Below are positions 11,026 through 22,933 of a DNA stretch of 64,000 nt, piece after piece (within the stretch, counting starts at the first letter, position 1; every line of letters starts with the position of its first letter). Position numbers and translations under genes: made by a program. The notes beneath the pieces were generated by a model. The model was not told the origin of the DNA and did no database searches. It saw only the letters and a list, made by a program, of their open reading frames with translations. This DNA comes from Styela clava. Taxonomy: Eukaryota > Chordata > Ascidiacea > Stolidobranchia > Styelidae. Location: assembly GCF_964204865.1 (NCBI RefSeq), contig NC_135253.1:20992001-21056000 (forward strand). Reading direction: 5' to 3'.

Positions 11026-11687
11026 TTAAATAGCGAAAGTGACTATATATCCTTTTGAATGCTTCGATACACAGTCGAAGTCAAAATTTTTTACGCCACT
11101 TGACCATATGTTATAAGTTCATAATATAAATTTTAAATCATTTCATTAGACCTAAGTTTTGTTCAATACGTAGTAGTATTTTTGTACTGAATAATAAACT
11201 GAATTTTGTTATGCATGACGGGATGTATCGCCACACGCGTTGTCGATCAGCCTGCAAAGTAATATGCTGCTAAAAAAAAAGGAAATTCGATTGGATGCAC
11301 AAGTGATTTCAGCAAAGTAAAACAAAGTGGCTTTTTAATGGATTGTTTCCACAATAACAAACTCCATTTCCAAGCAACACCCCGACAACAATATCTCAAG
11401 CGAAATGCAAATATACTTATGGCATTGCAACCACGATTGACATGAATTTAAAGTACTCACTGACATTTCAACTAAAATCAGGTGTTTACTGATATATTCA
11501 AAAAAGAACAACCTATATTTTCTATTTAAATGTCCATCGATACCTAAATTGGAATTATAGTGTCTGTTACTGAGTTCATTATTCTTCATTTTTTAGATGC
11601 TTAGAATTAGTTTGTTGTATACCGTCTATACATTTCAATAAAACATTTGTAATGAAAATCCCCAATTTATCTTCTGTTTTTTTATAT

Positions 11688-11922
11688 ACCGTGTTTCCCT
11701 GAAAAAAAAACAAGTCTGAAAATGAGACCTAGCAGTTTTTTTAATTTATAAGTAAATGGATATCGGTTTTCATATCTTTTTTTTTAAATATCCTAATCTT
11801 CTTCTTTATAATTTCGCTTTTGATAAATGAAAATAAAAGACATACCCCTAAAAATAGCCCTAGTGTTATTTTTCGAAAAAAAAAATTGGAATGAAATCAT
11901 GTGTTATTTTCGGGAACACGAT
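11688..11922. mobile_element. Short MITE, ACCGTGTTTCCC type
   Basis: The left end ACCGTGTTTCCCTGAAAA and right end TTTTCGGGAACACGAT are inverted repeats; the interior has CTGAAAATGAGACC and AAATAGCCCTAGTG, which resemble widespread GTGTTTCCC...AATAAGACC MITEs of animals. About 235 bp, no coding capacity. Any TSD is short or lost. Confidence 0.65.
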
Positions 11923-13070
11923 AGGTATTTGAATCCTAGGATAAATGTCCATTAATACAATTAAAATCCTCACGTGACAACGCCAGAATCACGCGTAGCC
12001 TGTATGTCTCATATATCAAAAAAATGAATTGTTTTCATTTAGCTTTATGGTGTTTAAGGGGAATTCTTGAAATATGTGCAAGTACTTGTAATTTGGATTA
12101 ATTTTCCTAATTTTTGTAAATAATAGTATTCCGTTAAATTTGAGTTTCGTCTGTACTCTGAATAGTTTTATGTTCTGTTATTGTTTATATGTAAGTATGT
12201 TTAAATTTTTCAAAATTCAGTGTCTTTGTGCTTTGAAATTGCTTGTTTCATTTTAATAAACTGAAAAAAAAACTCGTACTCCTATCGCACGTGATTCAAG
12301 TGTAGGCCCCCTACTAGTTTGCGTCTTTCAGAGATTGGTTAGTTAGTGTCTTTGCCGAAGAAACATCATGCGCAAAACACACAACTATTATTACCCCCCT
12401 TCACATTTAACCTGCTGTGATATATAATGTACCCAAGCCCAAAGCATTTTACTGAATCCGATTTAACGATAAGAACTTAGCTTCCAATTATCATATCGCA
12501 CTGTTCCCATATAGAAGGGGTGACCAAACTTATTACGACCGCTATCGACTAAAATAGCTCGTGATCGACTGATCGATAATAAGGTCATACATAAAAACGA
12601 ACGATTACTGAATATGCAGATAACTGCACACACACATACAACAAATTTCGCCGATTCCAATAAGCTCGGCTTGGGCGCATTCCTAATGAAATCGCCACAA
12701 AATAGGTATTTTTATGTTCCTTTTCATTTGATTATTTAATTGTGCTCGGAGTAATGTTTCATCATTTATTTAAGATTTACCCAAATCGCACAGTTCAAAT
12801 CTAAGACCTGGCCAATTTTTAGTCGTGAGTTTTGAAAATTTCTTAAAAAACCTTGCAATCGGTATTATCTAAACAGCGATAAATAAATATTCTCAAACCA
12901 TAAAAGTTACTTGACTGCTCAAACTGTCTAATTTACAATTCCCTCCGAGTCCGATTCTTCGTTCGCTTGGAATTTAAAAAAACAATGATAACATTGCTTC
13001 CGTTGCGAATAAAATTTATCACACTTACTCCTCTTGAATTAAGACAATAGTTTTCGGCGCTTCTGAATTA
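11923..13070. other. No gene seen
   Basis: AT-rich intergenic sequence. TTTTAATAAACTG followed by an A-run at about 12,252-12,270 could be the trace of a polyadenylated transcript, but no frame precedes it. Confidence 0.4.
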
Positions 13071-13117
13071 TGTGTACCAATATGGAGGTAACCAATTTTG
13101 TTATGTTTTACATCAAT

Positions 13118-13260
13118 TGTGCAAAGGGACCGAAACCTATGGACAGGGGGATATTCACTTGGCTAACACTGACAAACCCCGAGCTCGTAATAGAACTAAA
13201 ACAAAGGATATCGGAATAAAATTATGGCCTAGTACGCATACTAAGTACCGGAGTACCTAA
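13118..13260. repeat. Dispersed repeat related to 6,280-6,410 and to the palindromic MITE family
   Basis: Carries GTGCAAAGGGACCGAAACC, then CCCGAGCTCGTAATAGAAC and CGGAATAAAATTATGGCC, words shared with the MITE copies at 47.2 and 51.6 kb. The GTGCAAAG here is intact, whereas the 5.6 kb copy is split by a MITE. Confidence 0.6.
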
Positions 13261-13569
13261 TTTTCGCAGAAGTTATTGTAGGATCGTTTGTTAGTGAAGA
13301 CACATGTTATTTGGTAAGTTCATATTTAAACCTTAGCAGCGGCGAAACTTGCATTTGTTCCGTAATAATATGCTCAATCCGTCTTGCCCATACTCGAATG
13401 CTATATCCGTATGTCGTATTTTGCGCATGAACAGTACTGTATTATTCCTGTTTTAAAACACACAACATACGCTGCATGAAACTGGTCTAAGGCAATTGTT
13501 TGAGGTATGTTATCAATTTCACTCAACATCAGACGCGATCGATTACTCGACACGTATAGTACTATAGAG

Positions 13570-13628
13570 CAGTAGTCTCCTTTCCGCGGACCGGCGATGG
13601 GCCGCGGCCCGGTGGTTGCCGACCACTG
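13570..13628. mobile_element. 59-bp minimal hAT-like element with TSD
   Basis: CAGTAGTCTCCTTTCCGCGG at the left and GGTTGCCGACCACTG at the right are roughly inverted, with a GC-rich palindromic centre (GGGCCGCGGCCC). It is flanked by CTATAGAG (13,562-13,569) and CTATGGAG (13,629-13,636), an 8-bp TSD with one mismatch. It is little more than two hAT ends back to back. Confidence 0.65.
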
Positions 13629-14235
13629 CTATGGAGTGTCCATAAGGCCTTGGAAAAATATGAAATTGCAAAAGGAACTTATCGATACCATATATTTTTC
13701 GCCCCGCACAGGTGTATTGAATTTGACAATTCTATGGTCGTTATTCATGTCCCATCATATCCATCAGCATCGACGTATTGACAAAATCATTCGACAAAAA
13801 CAATACGGCGTGATAGTCAGCTTATTACGTAACCAGATTTTAACGTGGTAATTTTATTGTGTAGCTCAATTATTTTAATATTATAATACAAAGCACTTTG
13901 AAAAATATCATTTCGTGCTGAAAATATACCACTCAAATGTGATTAAAAAAAAAACACTTCACACTATTCTATTGTAGTAATATTGCACACACTAAACCAC
14001 GTTCGTTTACCAACTCGCTATACAGCCATTTTTTGTCGTCATGGTATAAACCAGTTTCTCAAGAACCTAATGTGCTGTTTGTTTTGATCGTGATATCTCA
14101 GTTCAGTATCTGTTCATTGAGGGCTTAGGCCGTTCAATATCGTATTTTTACATACAGCCCGAGATCGACTGAGACGCGTCTCCGCTAAGTCAATATACGA
14201 AATAATATAAAGAATACACTCGAGGGTACTCTCGA

Positions 14236-14389
14236 AGTATGTGAACCAAGATGGCCGACACCGGAACGTAGTGTGTGTACCAGGTTAGGGTTAGTTCAAA
14301 ATTTAATTCCAATTTTCCTTATTTTAGTTCTATTACGACCTGGTACACATACTTCGTTCCAGTGTCCGCCATCTTGGTTTACATACTAC
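14236..14389. mobile_element. Palindromic MITE (CCAAGATGGC... family)
   Basis: The left arm AAGTATGTGAACCAAGATGG-CGACACCGGAACGTAG-GTGTACCAGGT is repeated inverted in the right arm ACCTGGTACACATAC-TTCGTTCCAGTGTCCGCCATCTTGGTTTACATACT. The element is about 154 bp, almost wholly palindromic. It is the clearest copy of a family also present at about 45.35, 46.65, 47.2, 51.05, 51.6, 55.02 and 60.43 kb. Confidence 0.75.
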
Positions 14390-14824
14390 GGGTATACCGA
14401 ATATTGTAGTGCAGTCGATTAGTGAGTTATGAGCGTGAATTGTGGTCATGTTCAGTAGGATGAACTCCACGTTGATATTTGTTGAAATTGTAAACACTAG
14501 CTTTTGGATTATTTCAAATTAATGCCGATAGGCGTAAAACATCTGGTTACGTTGATTTGATTGAAGACTGCTATTTCTATCAGACACGAAGAGGACCGTT
14601 TTGTTATTATATCGTTGTGAAAAATTGTTTTTCTCTTTAACCATTAGATAAATTACCGTACTTTTTCAATGCTCAAAGCTTATTGTTGTTGCTAGAAGAT
14701 TATTACTTTATTTATTTCATAAATATCTATTGTCTCTATGGGATTTGTTTTCCCCTCCGAAGTTTTGTGTGATTCGTGTCAGCTTCCCACAAATTCACTG
14801 TTGTACATAGCTCAGTTATTGAAG

Positions 14825-15390
14825 AACTATGTATATGCGGACTAATCATTATACACTTATACTGCATTGAAAAATAAACAAGAACAAATACGAGAAACAG
14901 TCATTTCCTATTTCTCAAAATATTCTCTTTGGATAAAAATACCTCTTTGATCGGGCAAAATAAGTAAATGTAAAATATACCAGTCTTTCCCACTGGGCAC
15001 TTTATGTTACGCTAGTAGTAGTTACGCTAAAATCAATCAATGTTGGTTGTTCCAGTTAGTATCGAATCAATTAGTAGTATCGATAGTTGGTATCGAATGT
15101 CAAAGCATTATTTTTGGTTGTTCTCGTGTATTTTTAGAGTCAATTCGACCAGTCAGTCTCATAAGTAGGGGATTTTGTTACGCCAAACAATGTTGCTTGG
15201 TATATCCATCATTTTTTTTCAGTCAATACGAACCAGTCATTTTGTACCATTTTAGACTTACTGTTCAGCCGATTTACGTTAATTCGATGCAGTCATTTCA
15301 AAATGTTGGACCTTTTTGTCGAATGTTACTCGACCAAATTTATTTGGCGTGCTAAATCAAATTACTAAAAACTCTTTAGTCAATTTATAG
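14825..15390. repeat. Dispersed repeat copy 2 with internal degenerate repeats
   Basis: The edges match 2,510-2,650. The interior (about 14,990-15,350) repeats the words TTACGC(T/C)A, TGTTGGTTGTTCC/TTGTTGCTTGG and CCAGTCA at irregular spacing, like an old tandem array. A 102-codon frame within it is explained by this and is not called. Confidence 0.5.
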
Positions 15391-15779
15391 GATGGTCTAA
15401 ATTCGGAGATGGCGGACATTTTTTAATGAATGGGTCAAAAATTATATACAGAAGTGTGTGGGTCACATATGTTCAATCAATGTTTGTATCGAAAAAAAAA
15501 AATTGGTGCATTTTATCTTGCAAATCAAGAAATCTTCATGAATTTTTTCATGCAGCACTTCTGTCAGGAACTATTAGACTCTTTATTGAACTCTTTTTTA
15601 TGAAGTTCGTGTACAAAAACACGCGTATGAATTAACCGAAAACGTGATGACACAAATTATTTTACGCCGACAAAGAGTTTGGAGGGTAACAAATGCAACA
15701 AACTAATAAATGCAAAGTAGCAATTGTTTCCGTAAATTATCCTGTAGCAAGTACAAGAAGATATGATAAGAAACTACGT

Positions 15780-16330
15780 ACAGGCATGAAAATTGTTTTG
15801 CATTTGATTGCACTACATGACGGTGTATATACCGTTGAAAAATTAAGTCCAACATGACAACTGCCTTGTATTCGATTACATGGCGTGGGCACCGTTGATA
15901 AAACAAGTCGAACATGATAAACGTCTTGCATATGGATGCACGGTATTCAGAATTGGAACAGAGTTAATCAAGAAAAAAAAACAATGTCTTGCAATTGATT
16001 GCACGACAGAAAGGTATGTAATGTACGAGATATATCGTTGATAAACCATGTCGACACCGGAGAAATGTCTTGCATTTGATTGCATGACACGACGAGATGT
16101 GGACTGTTGATAAATTAAGTCGAAAATGATAAATGTCTTGCCAATTGATGCACAACATTCATAGTTAGAACAGGGTTTTTGCTCATAAGACAGGAATCAT
16201 AAAAAAATATTTTTTTTCAATTGATTGCACGACAGCAAGGTGTATGTAACTATGAAGGAAAATTAAGTCTAAAGAAAACCGAGGCCTTGCATTTTATTTG
16301 ACGACATTTGGAGTTGGAACATGCACTAAG
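15780..16330. repeat. Degenerate tandem array, period about 60-80 bp, eight units
   Basis: The core CTTGCATTTGATTGCA(C/T)GACA recurs at about 15,795, 15,865, 15,925, 15,986, 16,067, 16,136, 16,212 and 16,285, each followed by GT-TAT--ACCGTTGATAAA--AAGTCGA-CATGA in varying preservation. Unit length varies, so the array is old. No coding content seen. Confidence 0.75.
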
Positions 16331-17660
16331 TCGATTAACCATGAAAAACAAAAACTACAACAGTGAAAAATATAGCTTATGAGTCAAATGAAAGAAAAAG
16401 AGTTTCAATCCTCAGATAAAATGTCTGGGAAACGTTACATCATTTGTTATCGTTATGCGTTGTTCCTATCGCTGTGGATAAGTAGATTATCAAACCCATC
16501 TTGAAGTCACAAGAGAGGACAGTGGAAGTGTTAATTACTCTTCCCCTTATACTTATCTATTCATAACTAAAATTCTAACTAGACGGCCGCCTCAACCATC
16601 CATCTGAAAACCCAGCAGCAATCAATCTTTATTCCTATTTTGATGAAGTCTATTTAGCGCCGGCCTGATCTAATATTGCAATGAACAAAACACTACCTAC
16701 ATAATCTAACCTGCTTTCAAGATCAGCTTTCACGAATAAATCCTGAGTTGTGTGTGCATATGTCGAGTGAATTCTAGCTATATGACGCAAGCACCAAGGG
16801 ATTAGGCTATCTAGATCGAAGCGCGGACGGTATCTACCCTTGCACCTACCTACACCAATTCAAATATAGTAGTCATGAGCTTGTTTAGAAGTGCCGTACT
16901 AAACTATCAATAAAGCAGAAAGCTGATCGGCCTAACAAACCCTAAGTTGCCAGAGACTCACAAGAACATCTAAGAGTAGACGACATTGCTTTGGTGCAGA
17001 ATTAGCCCAATCTTTATAAATTTCAGTTTTTGTTCATCGCGTTTCCACGTGGTTTACGGGTCAAGAATGCGCAATGTAATTTAATTTTGTGCGCCACAAA
17101 GCTAGAGGTATCGTCAAAGACGATACACCTTAGTCTCACTACCTTACCAGCAGCTTAGTGCTATCGTGCTTGGCAACATTGACTTGGCAACAAACAGAAT
17201 TCTTAGTCAATATTAATCCAGAATTTCGTCTTTCAAAGTGCAATAGTGGCGAATAGTTTGCAAATAAATTCGAATATCGAAATCCGAATTAAAAGTCTAT
17301 TCAGACCATATTCCTGAAAAATGTAGAATTGTCTTTTACGGCACCAGACAGAATGTATTGTACCTTCCGATGTCTTTCGTCTGCTCAATTTGAGGACACT
17401 CGTGCTGTACTATGGTCTAACATGCAAGGGGAAAAACTAAAGTCTCATCCAAATATAAGTGAATACAAGAAGCTCGAGAAGCATAAACCTATCCCAGTAT
17501 GAATATAAAGTTGATACCACTAACCTGAAAGTTTTTTTGAAATCTTTGCACTAATAAGAAGACTATAATATTTTCTTTCAAATAGGCAATCTATTCGAAT
17601 ATTCGTTTCAGTTTTTAACATTTTATATACAACAGAAACAATAAAACAAGTCGCTAAATG
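16331..17660. other. No gene seen
   Basis: Intergenic sequence with slightly higher GC between 16.5 and 17.2 kb. No open frame or splice chain that I can support, and no delimitable element. Confidence 0.4.
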
Positions 17661-18770
17661 GTTGCATCTAACTAGAGCTCGATCGATATCACGTTTTTGC
17701 GCCGATACCGATATATCGGCCAACTAGTGACCAAAACCCGATAGCGTTAACTACAATTTGAACTCGCAGTAAACAGGAAACAAATTCAGTTTTAGTCAAT
17801 GAAAAGTTCATAAAAACCACTCCAGATTGAAAAATTAAACAGTCCTACACAGTACTTGCAGCATTGATAGAAAGTTTCACAGCAAATAATGAAATCACAC
17901 AGTAATCCACAAAACAGAAGGCAATGTTTGAAAAAACTTGGCCATGTTCACAAAAGAAAAAAGGCAGTCAGTAAAAAGTTTATAGAAGTTAAGTTTGATC
18001 AGTAGAATTTCTCAGGACTATGCATAACGAAGTTAGTAACTTACACAGTGCTTATTGCATACTATGAAAAATACTCATAAATAAGTTTTCACAACTGATA
18101 ATTAATGAGGACAATCTAAAATTCACCTCACAAATGGAAAGGTTTAATAAAGAAACATAATCACAGTCTTAGAGAAATGATGGAGTTAGTACAAAATTTG
18201 AATAGTCACCACTAATGACAGAAATTTAATAAAAATGTGGGAATCACTTTGAGCAGACAAGCAGTGTTGAATTTTGATTGAAGCTAACCACAACCACACA
18301 AGAAATTCAGTATTGTAATCTCAAAAAGTCTTGAATTGTAGTGAAGCAAAGCTTCTCTGCATTCTGAAGGTCCGGTAAAAAATGCAAAAACATGCTTCGT
18401 GTTTTGTGCGCGCAAAGAGAGATAAAGAGAGACAGAGGGATAGAAGAGCGCGATCTGTGCGTTGAAAGGCAAAGCGAGAGAGGCGAAGTGAGAGGAGAGC
18501 ACGCTCTGTACGTTGAAAGGCTAAAGAAGAGAGGCAATAAAAGCACTCGGCAGCAAATTTATCAGGGGAAATCGGACACGCCCGTCCATCTGAACGTCAT
18601 TAACCCCGGGCTGACAAAATTCCTCCTATATTTACCGAACAATTATTCCTATTACTTTTGATATTTTTGGAGCGAGCGAGGTTTACATTTGAAAACAACC
18701 ATTCGTTCAAACTATTTACTCACTTGGCACTGAAGTAAACAGCCTAGTCTCTATACTGGAATTTTCAATT
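17661..18770. repeat. Dispersed repeat of about 1.1 kb, copy 1 (copy 2 at 25,768-27,090)
   Basis: It starts with CTAGAGCTCGATCGATATC and CGATATATCGG, hAT-end-like words. From 17,750 it tracks the 25.8 kb copy in order: ACTCGCAGTAAACAGG, TTCACAGCAAATAATGA, CTTACACAGTGCTT, CAGACAAGCAGTGTTGA, ACCACAACCACACAAGAA, a purine-rich GAGAGACAGAGGG tract, then GTAACCCCGGGCTGAC-type and CTAGTCT edges. Short frames on both strands near 18.3-18.6 kb follow the purine-rich tract and are not called genes. Confidence 0.7.
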
Positions 18771-18963
18771 AACTTTGTTTTGTCATTCCTCTACAAAAAG
18801 CCTTCATGACACATCATGTCACTTCCTTTTCATGAAGTTATGAAATCCAATGGGACAAATTTTTCAAACGACCGTAAAATTAATGTGACACAAAATAGCG
18901 TTACCTTCCAACGATCGACCAGGAAATTTGACTCAGTGAATATAACTCAGTGAACACGAGTTA

Positions 18964-19095
18964 AGTCGCTATCATAACAGTCGCTGTTTTAATGCGGTCG
19001 CTAATATGACAGTCGCTTTTTGGAATGTCGCTCACTTGATTACGTCGCTATTATGGGGTCGCCATTATGACAGTCGCTGTTTTGACAGTCGCTAT
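18964..19095. repeat. GTCGCT short tandem array, nine copies
   Basis: Nine GTCGCT/GTCGCC cores at 12-18 base spacing, mostly in the form TGACAGTCGCT(G/T)TTT, between ACGAGTTAAGTCGC and CAGTCGCTATCCGG. A minisatellite with a roughly 15-bp unit. Confidence 0.8.
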
Positions 19096-20399
19096 CCGGC
19101 CCGGATACAGTTAGTATGATTTTGCACCAAGCTGTGAGTTAGCGGGTTATCGTAAGTCCATTGTGGGCAACATTATGACCCGCCCACTGGTCGTCAGTGG
19201 TTCTCCACCTAGAAATTTCTGGTTTGCACACGGGAGAGAATAAAGCAGGATGTCAACAGCTACCCTGTGTTGCCAATTCAACTTTTTCATCCTTTGTAGT
19301 TTCAGGGGTTACAGTGGAATCATCGGTAGGAGAAGAAGTTTTCTCACTCTTGCATTCTGGATCAAAGTAGATGGAAAAATTATCGGTAGAGTAATTAGTA
19401 ACTTTGATTTGGATTGCGAAAGACTAACTCCCTATTATTTCTCTATGCATGTCTGCTAGGGGATCCGCATGCTAAAAGGATGCTGTAGTAGGAATAAAAA
19501 TAAATACTATAACTTATACTATACTTGCCATTGTTGTCTGAAGAAGTCTGACTTTGTTCGGACGAAACGTTACATAAATACATTCGTTTTAGTGGGGAGA
19601 AGGAATTTTTAATCAGATAGAATTATCAGCAATGCGTTTTTAAAGGTTTTATTGGTCTATTAATAAGCGCCATATAAATTCGATTGCTATATTTGAATCA
19701 CTCTAAATAAAAAAAAATTACAATAAATATCTTATTATGTAATTTGCACACTTCTAATTTAATACCTGGGAAAATACATAAATTTCTAGTTTTGAAGATA
19801 TATTCTCCATTTTTTTTAGCTGCAATGACTTACTACAAGTAGAGTTACATTTGTTTTTAATGCGGGCCTGGTCCAAACACCAATTTGGATTATAATAGAA
19901 ACAATTTCAAAAGCCTGTTTTGACAAAGGAAAATAGTGAGAAAAATAAATTATTCAACGCGAGATGTATGTTTTCAGCATAGATCCGAACACATTGAACA
20001 GAGCGAAAATTGAAATATTTGAGTATGATTGGTAGGTAATCTTTCCATAATATGCTCGTAACTGCTTTCACAAATTTGATGAGTAATTTTCAACAGATTA
20101 TTGAAGAACAGATCAATTATTTCAAACTTCTGGTGAAGTTTGATGAAAACAACCCGTGGACGAATTTTCATTTTGAATTCCAGATTATGACGTCAAATCG
20201 AAAATGATCACGAATCTTTTCTATTTTAGTGATTCTAGCTGTCTCGATCAATAGCAGAGAAACTATGTTGTTGAAAGACAAACAGCTAGATGTAGAATAA
20301 AGCTTTACCCGATTTTCATTAGGTATTATTCTGTACATACGGGCTCTACTCGGGACGCACAAATGAATTGTTTTATATTTTTATGAATTTTAAAATGTA
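19096..20399. other. No gene seen
   Basis: AT-rich. TCTGAAGAAGTCTGAC-TTGTTCGGACGAAACGTTACATAAA at about 19,538 resembles the conserved tail of some interspersed repeats, but I could not find a second copy in the window. Confidence 0.35.
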
Positions 20400-21215
20400 A
20401 AAAATATGTATTCAGCCACAAAACAAAAAGAAGAGCAGTTGGGAGTAATTTTGATTATCCTTCAGATTTTTGTTGCACGCCATTGGGATTTGCTATTTCT
20501 TAAAATATATAAAGGTAAAAAAAACATTATTACTCACCAACCGAACCTAATTAACTTAATATAAAAGCTCAGTTGTGGGCAATTTAGGTTTCATATCTAT
20601 AAATGATTATTGTTTATATTTTTTTGCACTCCGTCCTCCTCTTCTATTTCCTAAAATGTACAATAGTTAAAAAACGGTACACGCAACAACCAAACTTAAT
20701 TAACATATTATAATAGTGCAGCCGGGGGCAATTTTTGTTTCATATTTATAAATGAATAACGTTAAATATTTGTTGCATTCCATTACACCCTAATATTTTT
20801 TAAATATATAACAGTAAAAAGAATGTGTTGCGCAGCAACCAAACCCAATTGTCCTATGATAAAATTGCAGTTTCCGCAATCTTTGTTAACGTTTAATTTT
20901 TTTTTCCTTTTTCGTACGCCATTGCCCTGTTTTCATATCTATAAATACATAGTATATTAAAACGCATTCATCAGTAACCAAACTGGATTCACCCTTTATA
21001 AAAGTGTAGTTGCTGGCATGTGTTGTGATTATGTATATTTTAATACACGCGATTGCTCTGTACTATCTAAAAAGGCTTAGCATTATACTAAACAACCAAA
21101 TGTTACTGCAGTTGAGGGGAAATTTGATTATCTGTTTAAATGTATGTTGCATGCCTTTACCATGTGATCTATTTATATATATATATAACCAATCTCAATT
21201 CAGCTACTATACCAG
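20400..21215. repeat. Degenerate satellite-like array, period about 135-150 bp, six units
   Basis: The core CAGTTG-GGGCAATTT-G(T/A)TT recurs at 20,436, 20,570, 20,719, 20,868, 21,007 and 21,109. The intervening text is also shared: CATAT(C/T)TATAAATGA, TTTGTTGCA--CCATT, CTAAAATAT, then CA(C/A)CAACC(A/G)AAC--AATT. Moderate divergence; no coding content. Confidence 0.75.
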
Positions 21216-22175
21216 CCCGACTCAGGTAATGCCTGAGTAGTTTAATTTGATCCATTTTCAGGCCCATACTGTGTAAAACGTTGAACAGTGTTATTTTATA
21301 TTTTCTGATAAAGTGCAAACTGTCAATATTCTTTTAAAACAATTTTGGAATAAAAAAAAACCGAATATTTACTATGGAGAAGTTTTAATGGTTCCCGTTC
21401 AATTTGCTCTCTAGCAATTTTGTGGAGACTCGAGTTATTGACTGGGCGCGAGTCACAATTGATCAAAGACTTGAGTCATATAAATGAAATCATTTGGGCT
21501 ACTTGCTCACTCACCAACTAACTCGACTTGTATCGCAATGCGCAGTTTAGAGAATTTTGTCGAACATTGCTTTCTGGCATGCGTAAGTCAGATTTTCGCA
21601 CAGAATTTTGCTGAATAACACTTTATTTTTTAACGTTATAATTGGTATCTGTGATAAGTCATATCTATGTGCTTTCCGGAATAGTTACTTTTTCATTTGC
21701 AGAAAACCTAATGCGGGTCTCAAGCTGCTCAACAACAAATTTTTGAACTACTACTACAATCATGCTGAACTAAATTTGTTTCAGAGATGCTCACCAATAT
21801 GTTTGTCCTTGACCAAGGAACGATAGGCGTGGTCATTCTCACGTATGATATATTTTTATTTAACGGTACATGTTTTTTTGTGTTGATTCCCATAAACTGA
21901 TAAAACAATACCAACAAAAATCCACAAAGGATTGAATAAATATTTATTATTATGCTTGGTTATATACAGAAATTACATAGAATTAGTAGACAGCTATTGA
22001 TTTCATTTACTGAGGAAAAAGGTTTCAATAGACAAGTCGACCAATTCAATACATGGGGTATACGGTTAATAATTGTATAATATAGGACTAAATAAGTAAT
22101 ATTAAGTAAAAAGTACTCTTTGTCGTTTATATCATTCAGTCCGTCAACGAAGTTCTGTCATGTTTAGAACTGGTT
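21216..22175. other. 3' flank of the lectin locus
   Basis: No gene seen. On the minus strand AATAAA lies at 21,943-21,948, about 230 bases past the ancestral lectin stop, a plausible polyadenylation signal for locus A. Confidence 0.4.
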
Positions 22176-22377
22176 TTATATTTCACATATGACATCGTGC
22201 CTAGGCCAGATTGGTGAATAATTAAACAATCAATCCTTGATCTTCATCCTGGGGATTTTTTCTGACATCAACAACAACATTTGTCCACGATGCATCGGAT
22301 TCGGGAAAACCTGCAGCATCTCACACTTTTTTTGGTAAATTGATTGATTCTCCGCTTGACAGGAAAAGTTTATTGTT
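22176..22377 (-). pseudogene. CTLD exon 2 with premature stop and 4-base frameshift
   Basis: The acceptor TTTGTTACAG opens the exon in phase 0: NNKLFLSSGESINLPKKV, then TGA (22,321-22,323) where this lectin type has Trp, then DAAGFPESDASWTNVVVDV and KNPQDEDQGL. Next the frame breaks: an extra ATTG (TTG-ATTG-TTT, around 22,224-22,230) leads to IV-stop, while the other frame reads FNYSPIWPRHDVICEI and stops at 22,176-22,178. Without the four extra bases the exon is 198 bases, exactly 66 codons. The final Cys of the fold (in ICEI) is lost to the shift. Confidence 0.7.
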
Positions 22378-22709
22378 CTGTAACAAATTAATGGACAGTT
22401 TTAAAACTTGTTGCCTGAAATGGTAATACAATTGGCATATAAGATGAAGGTAAAATCTTTGCTCTGAGTAATGGTCTTTAGTAAAAGCAGCCACCATATG
22501 CGAATTGTAGTGAACTGTATGAAAATGTCAGGAATTATATATATTTTTTTAACTATCCAATCTCCTAATTAATCATAAGACATCATTAACCTGTCTGTCC
22601 ACTGTTCAGAAAATTATGAGAATCACTACTTCAAGCAAATCTTCGGCGCATAAAGTTGTAAAAAAAAATCAAAACTCTTGCATTGCAGTTCGTGGTCCAT
22701 TTAACTGAC

Positions 22710-22933
22710 CTTATATTCCATTCCTGTCCAGATATCAATATATGTCCCACCAGCAGGTATCAGTGAACGTAGGTATGTGAGCAACAAGTGGAAATGCATA
22801 AGATCGTGAATATTTGCCGGATTTCCGATGTTCATTGATTTGCAAGTTGGGTCAGCATCATTGAAGGTGACGTTCTTTGTTCTGTACACAACTGCTGGGT
22901 AGCATTTCGAATCGTAAAAGACGCCACATGTGC
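22710..22933 (-). CDS. CTLD exon 1
   Basis: The acceptor ATGGTTTTAG gives a phase-1 entry; the donor AAG|GTCAGT leaves in phase 0. It encodes 74 codons including CGVFYDSKCYPAVVY, TFNDADPTCKSMN, HLLLTYLRSLIP and IDIWTGMEYK. The paired Cys near the start, the Cys after DADPT and the WTGMEYK strand are characteristic of a C-type-lectin-like domain. I see no QPD or EPN sugar-binding motif, so carbohydrate binding is not implied. Confidence 0.75.

Noticed and set aside
13597-13851. 84-codon frame beginning in the 59-bp mini-hAT
   Set aside because: Starts within a transposon end and shows no domain.
15047-15355. 102-codon frame
   Set aside because: Composed of degenerate internal repeats in a dispersed element; no domain, no conserved copy.
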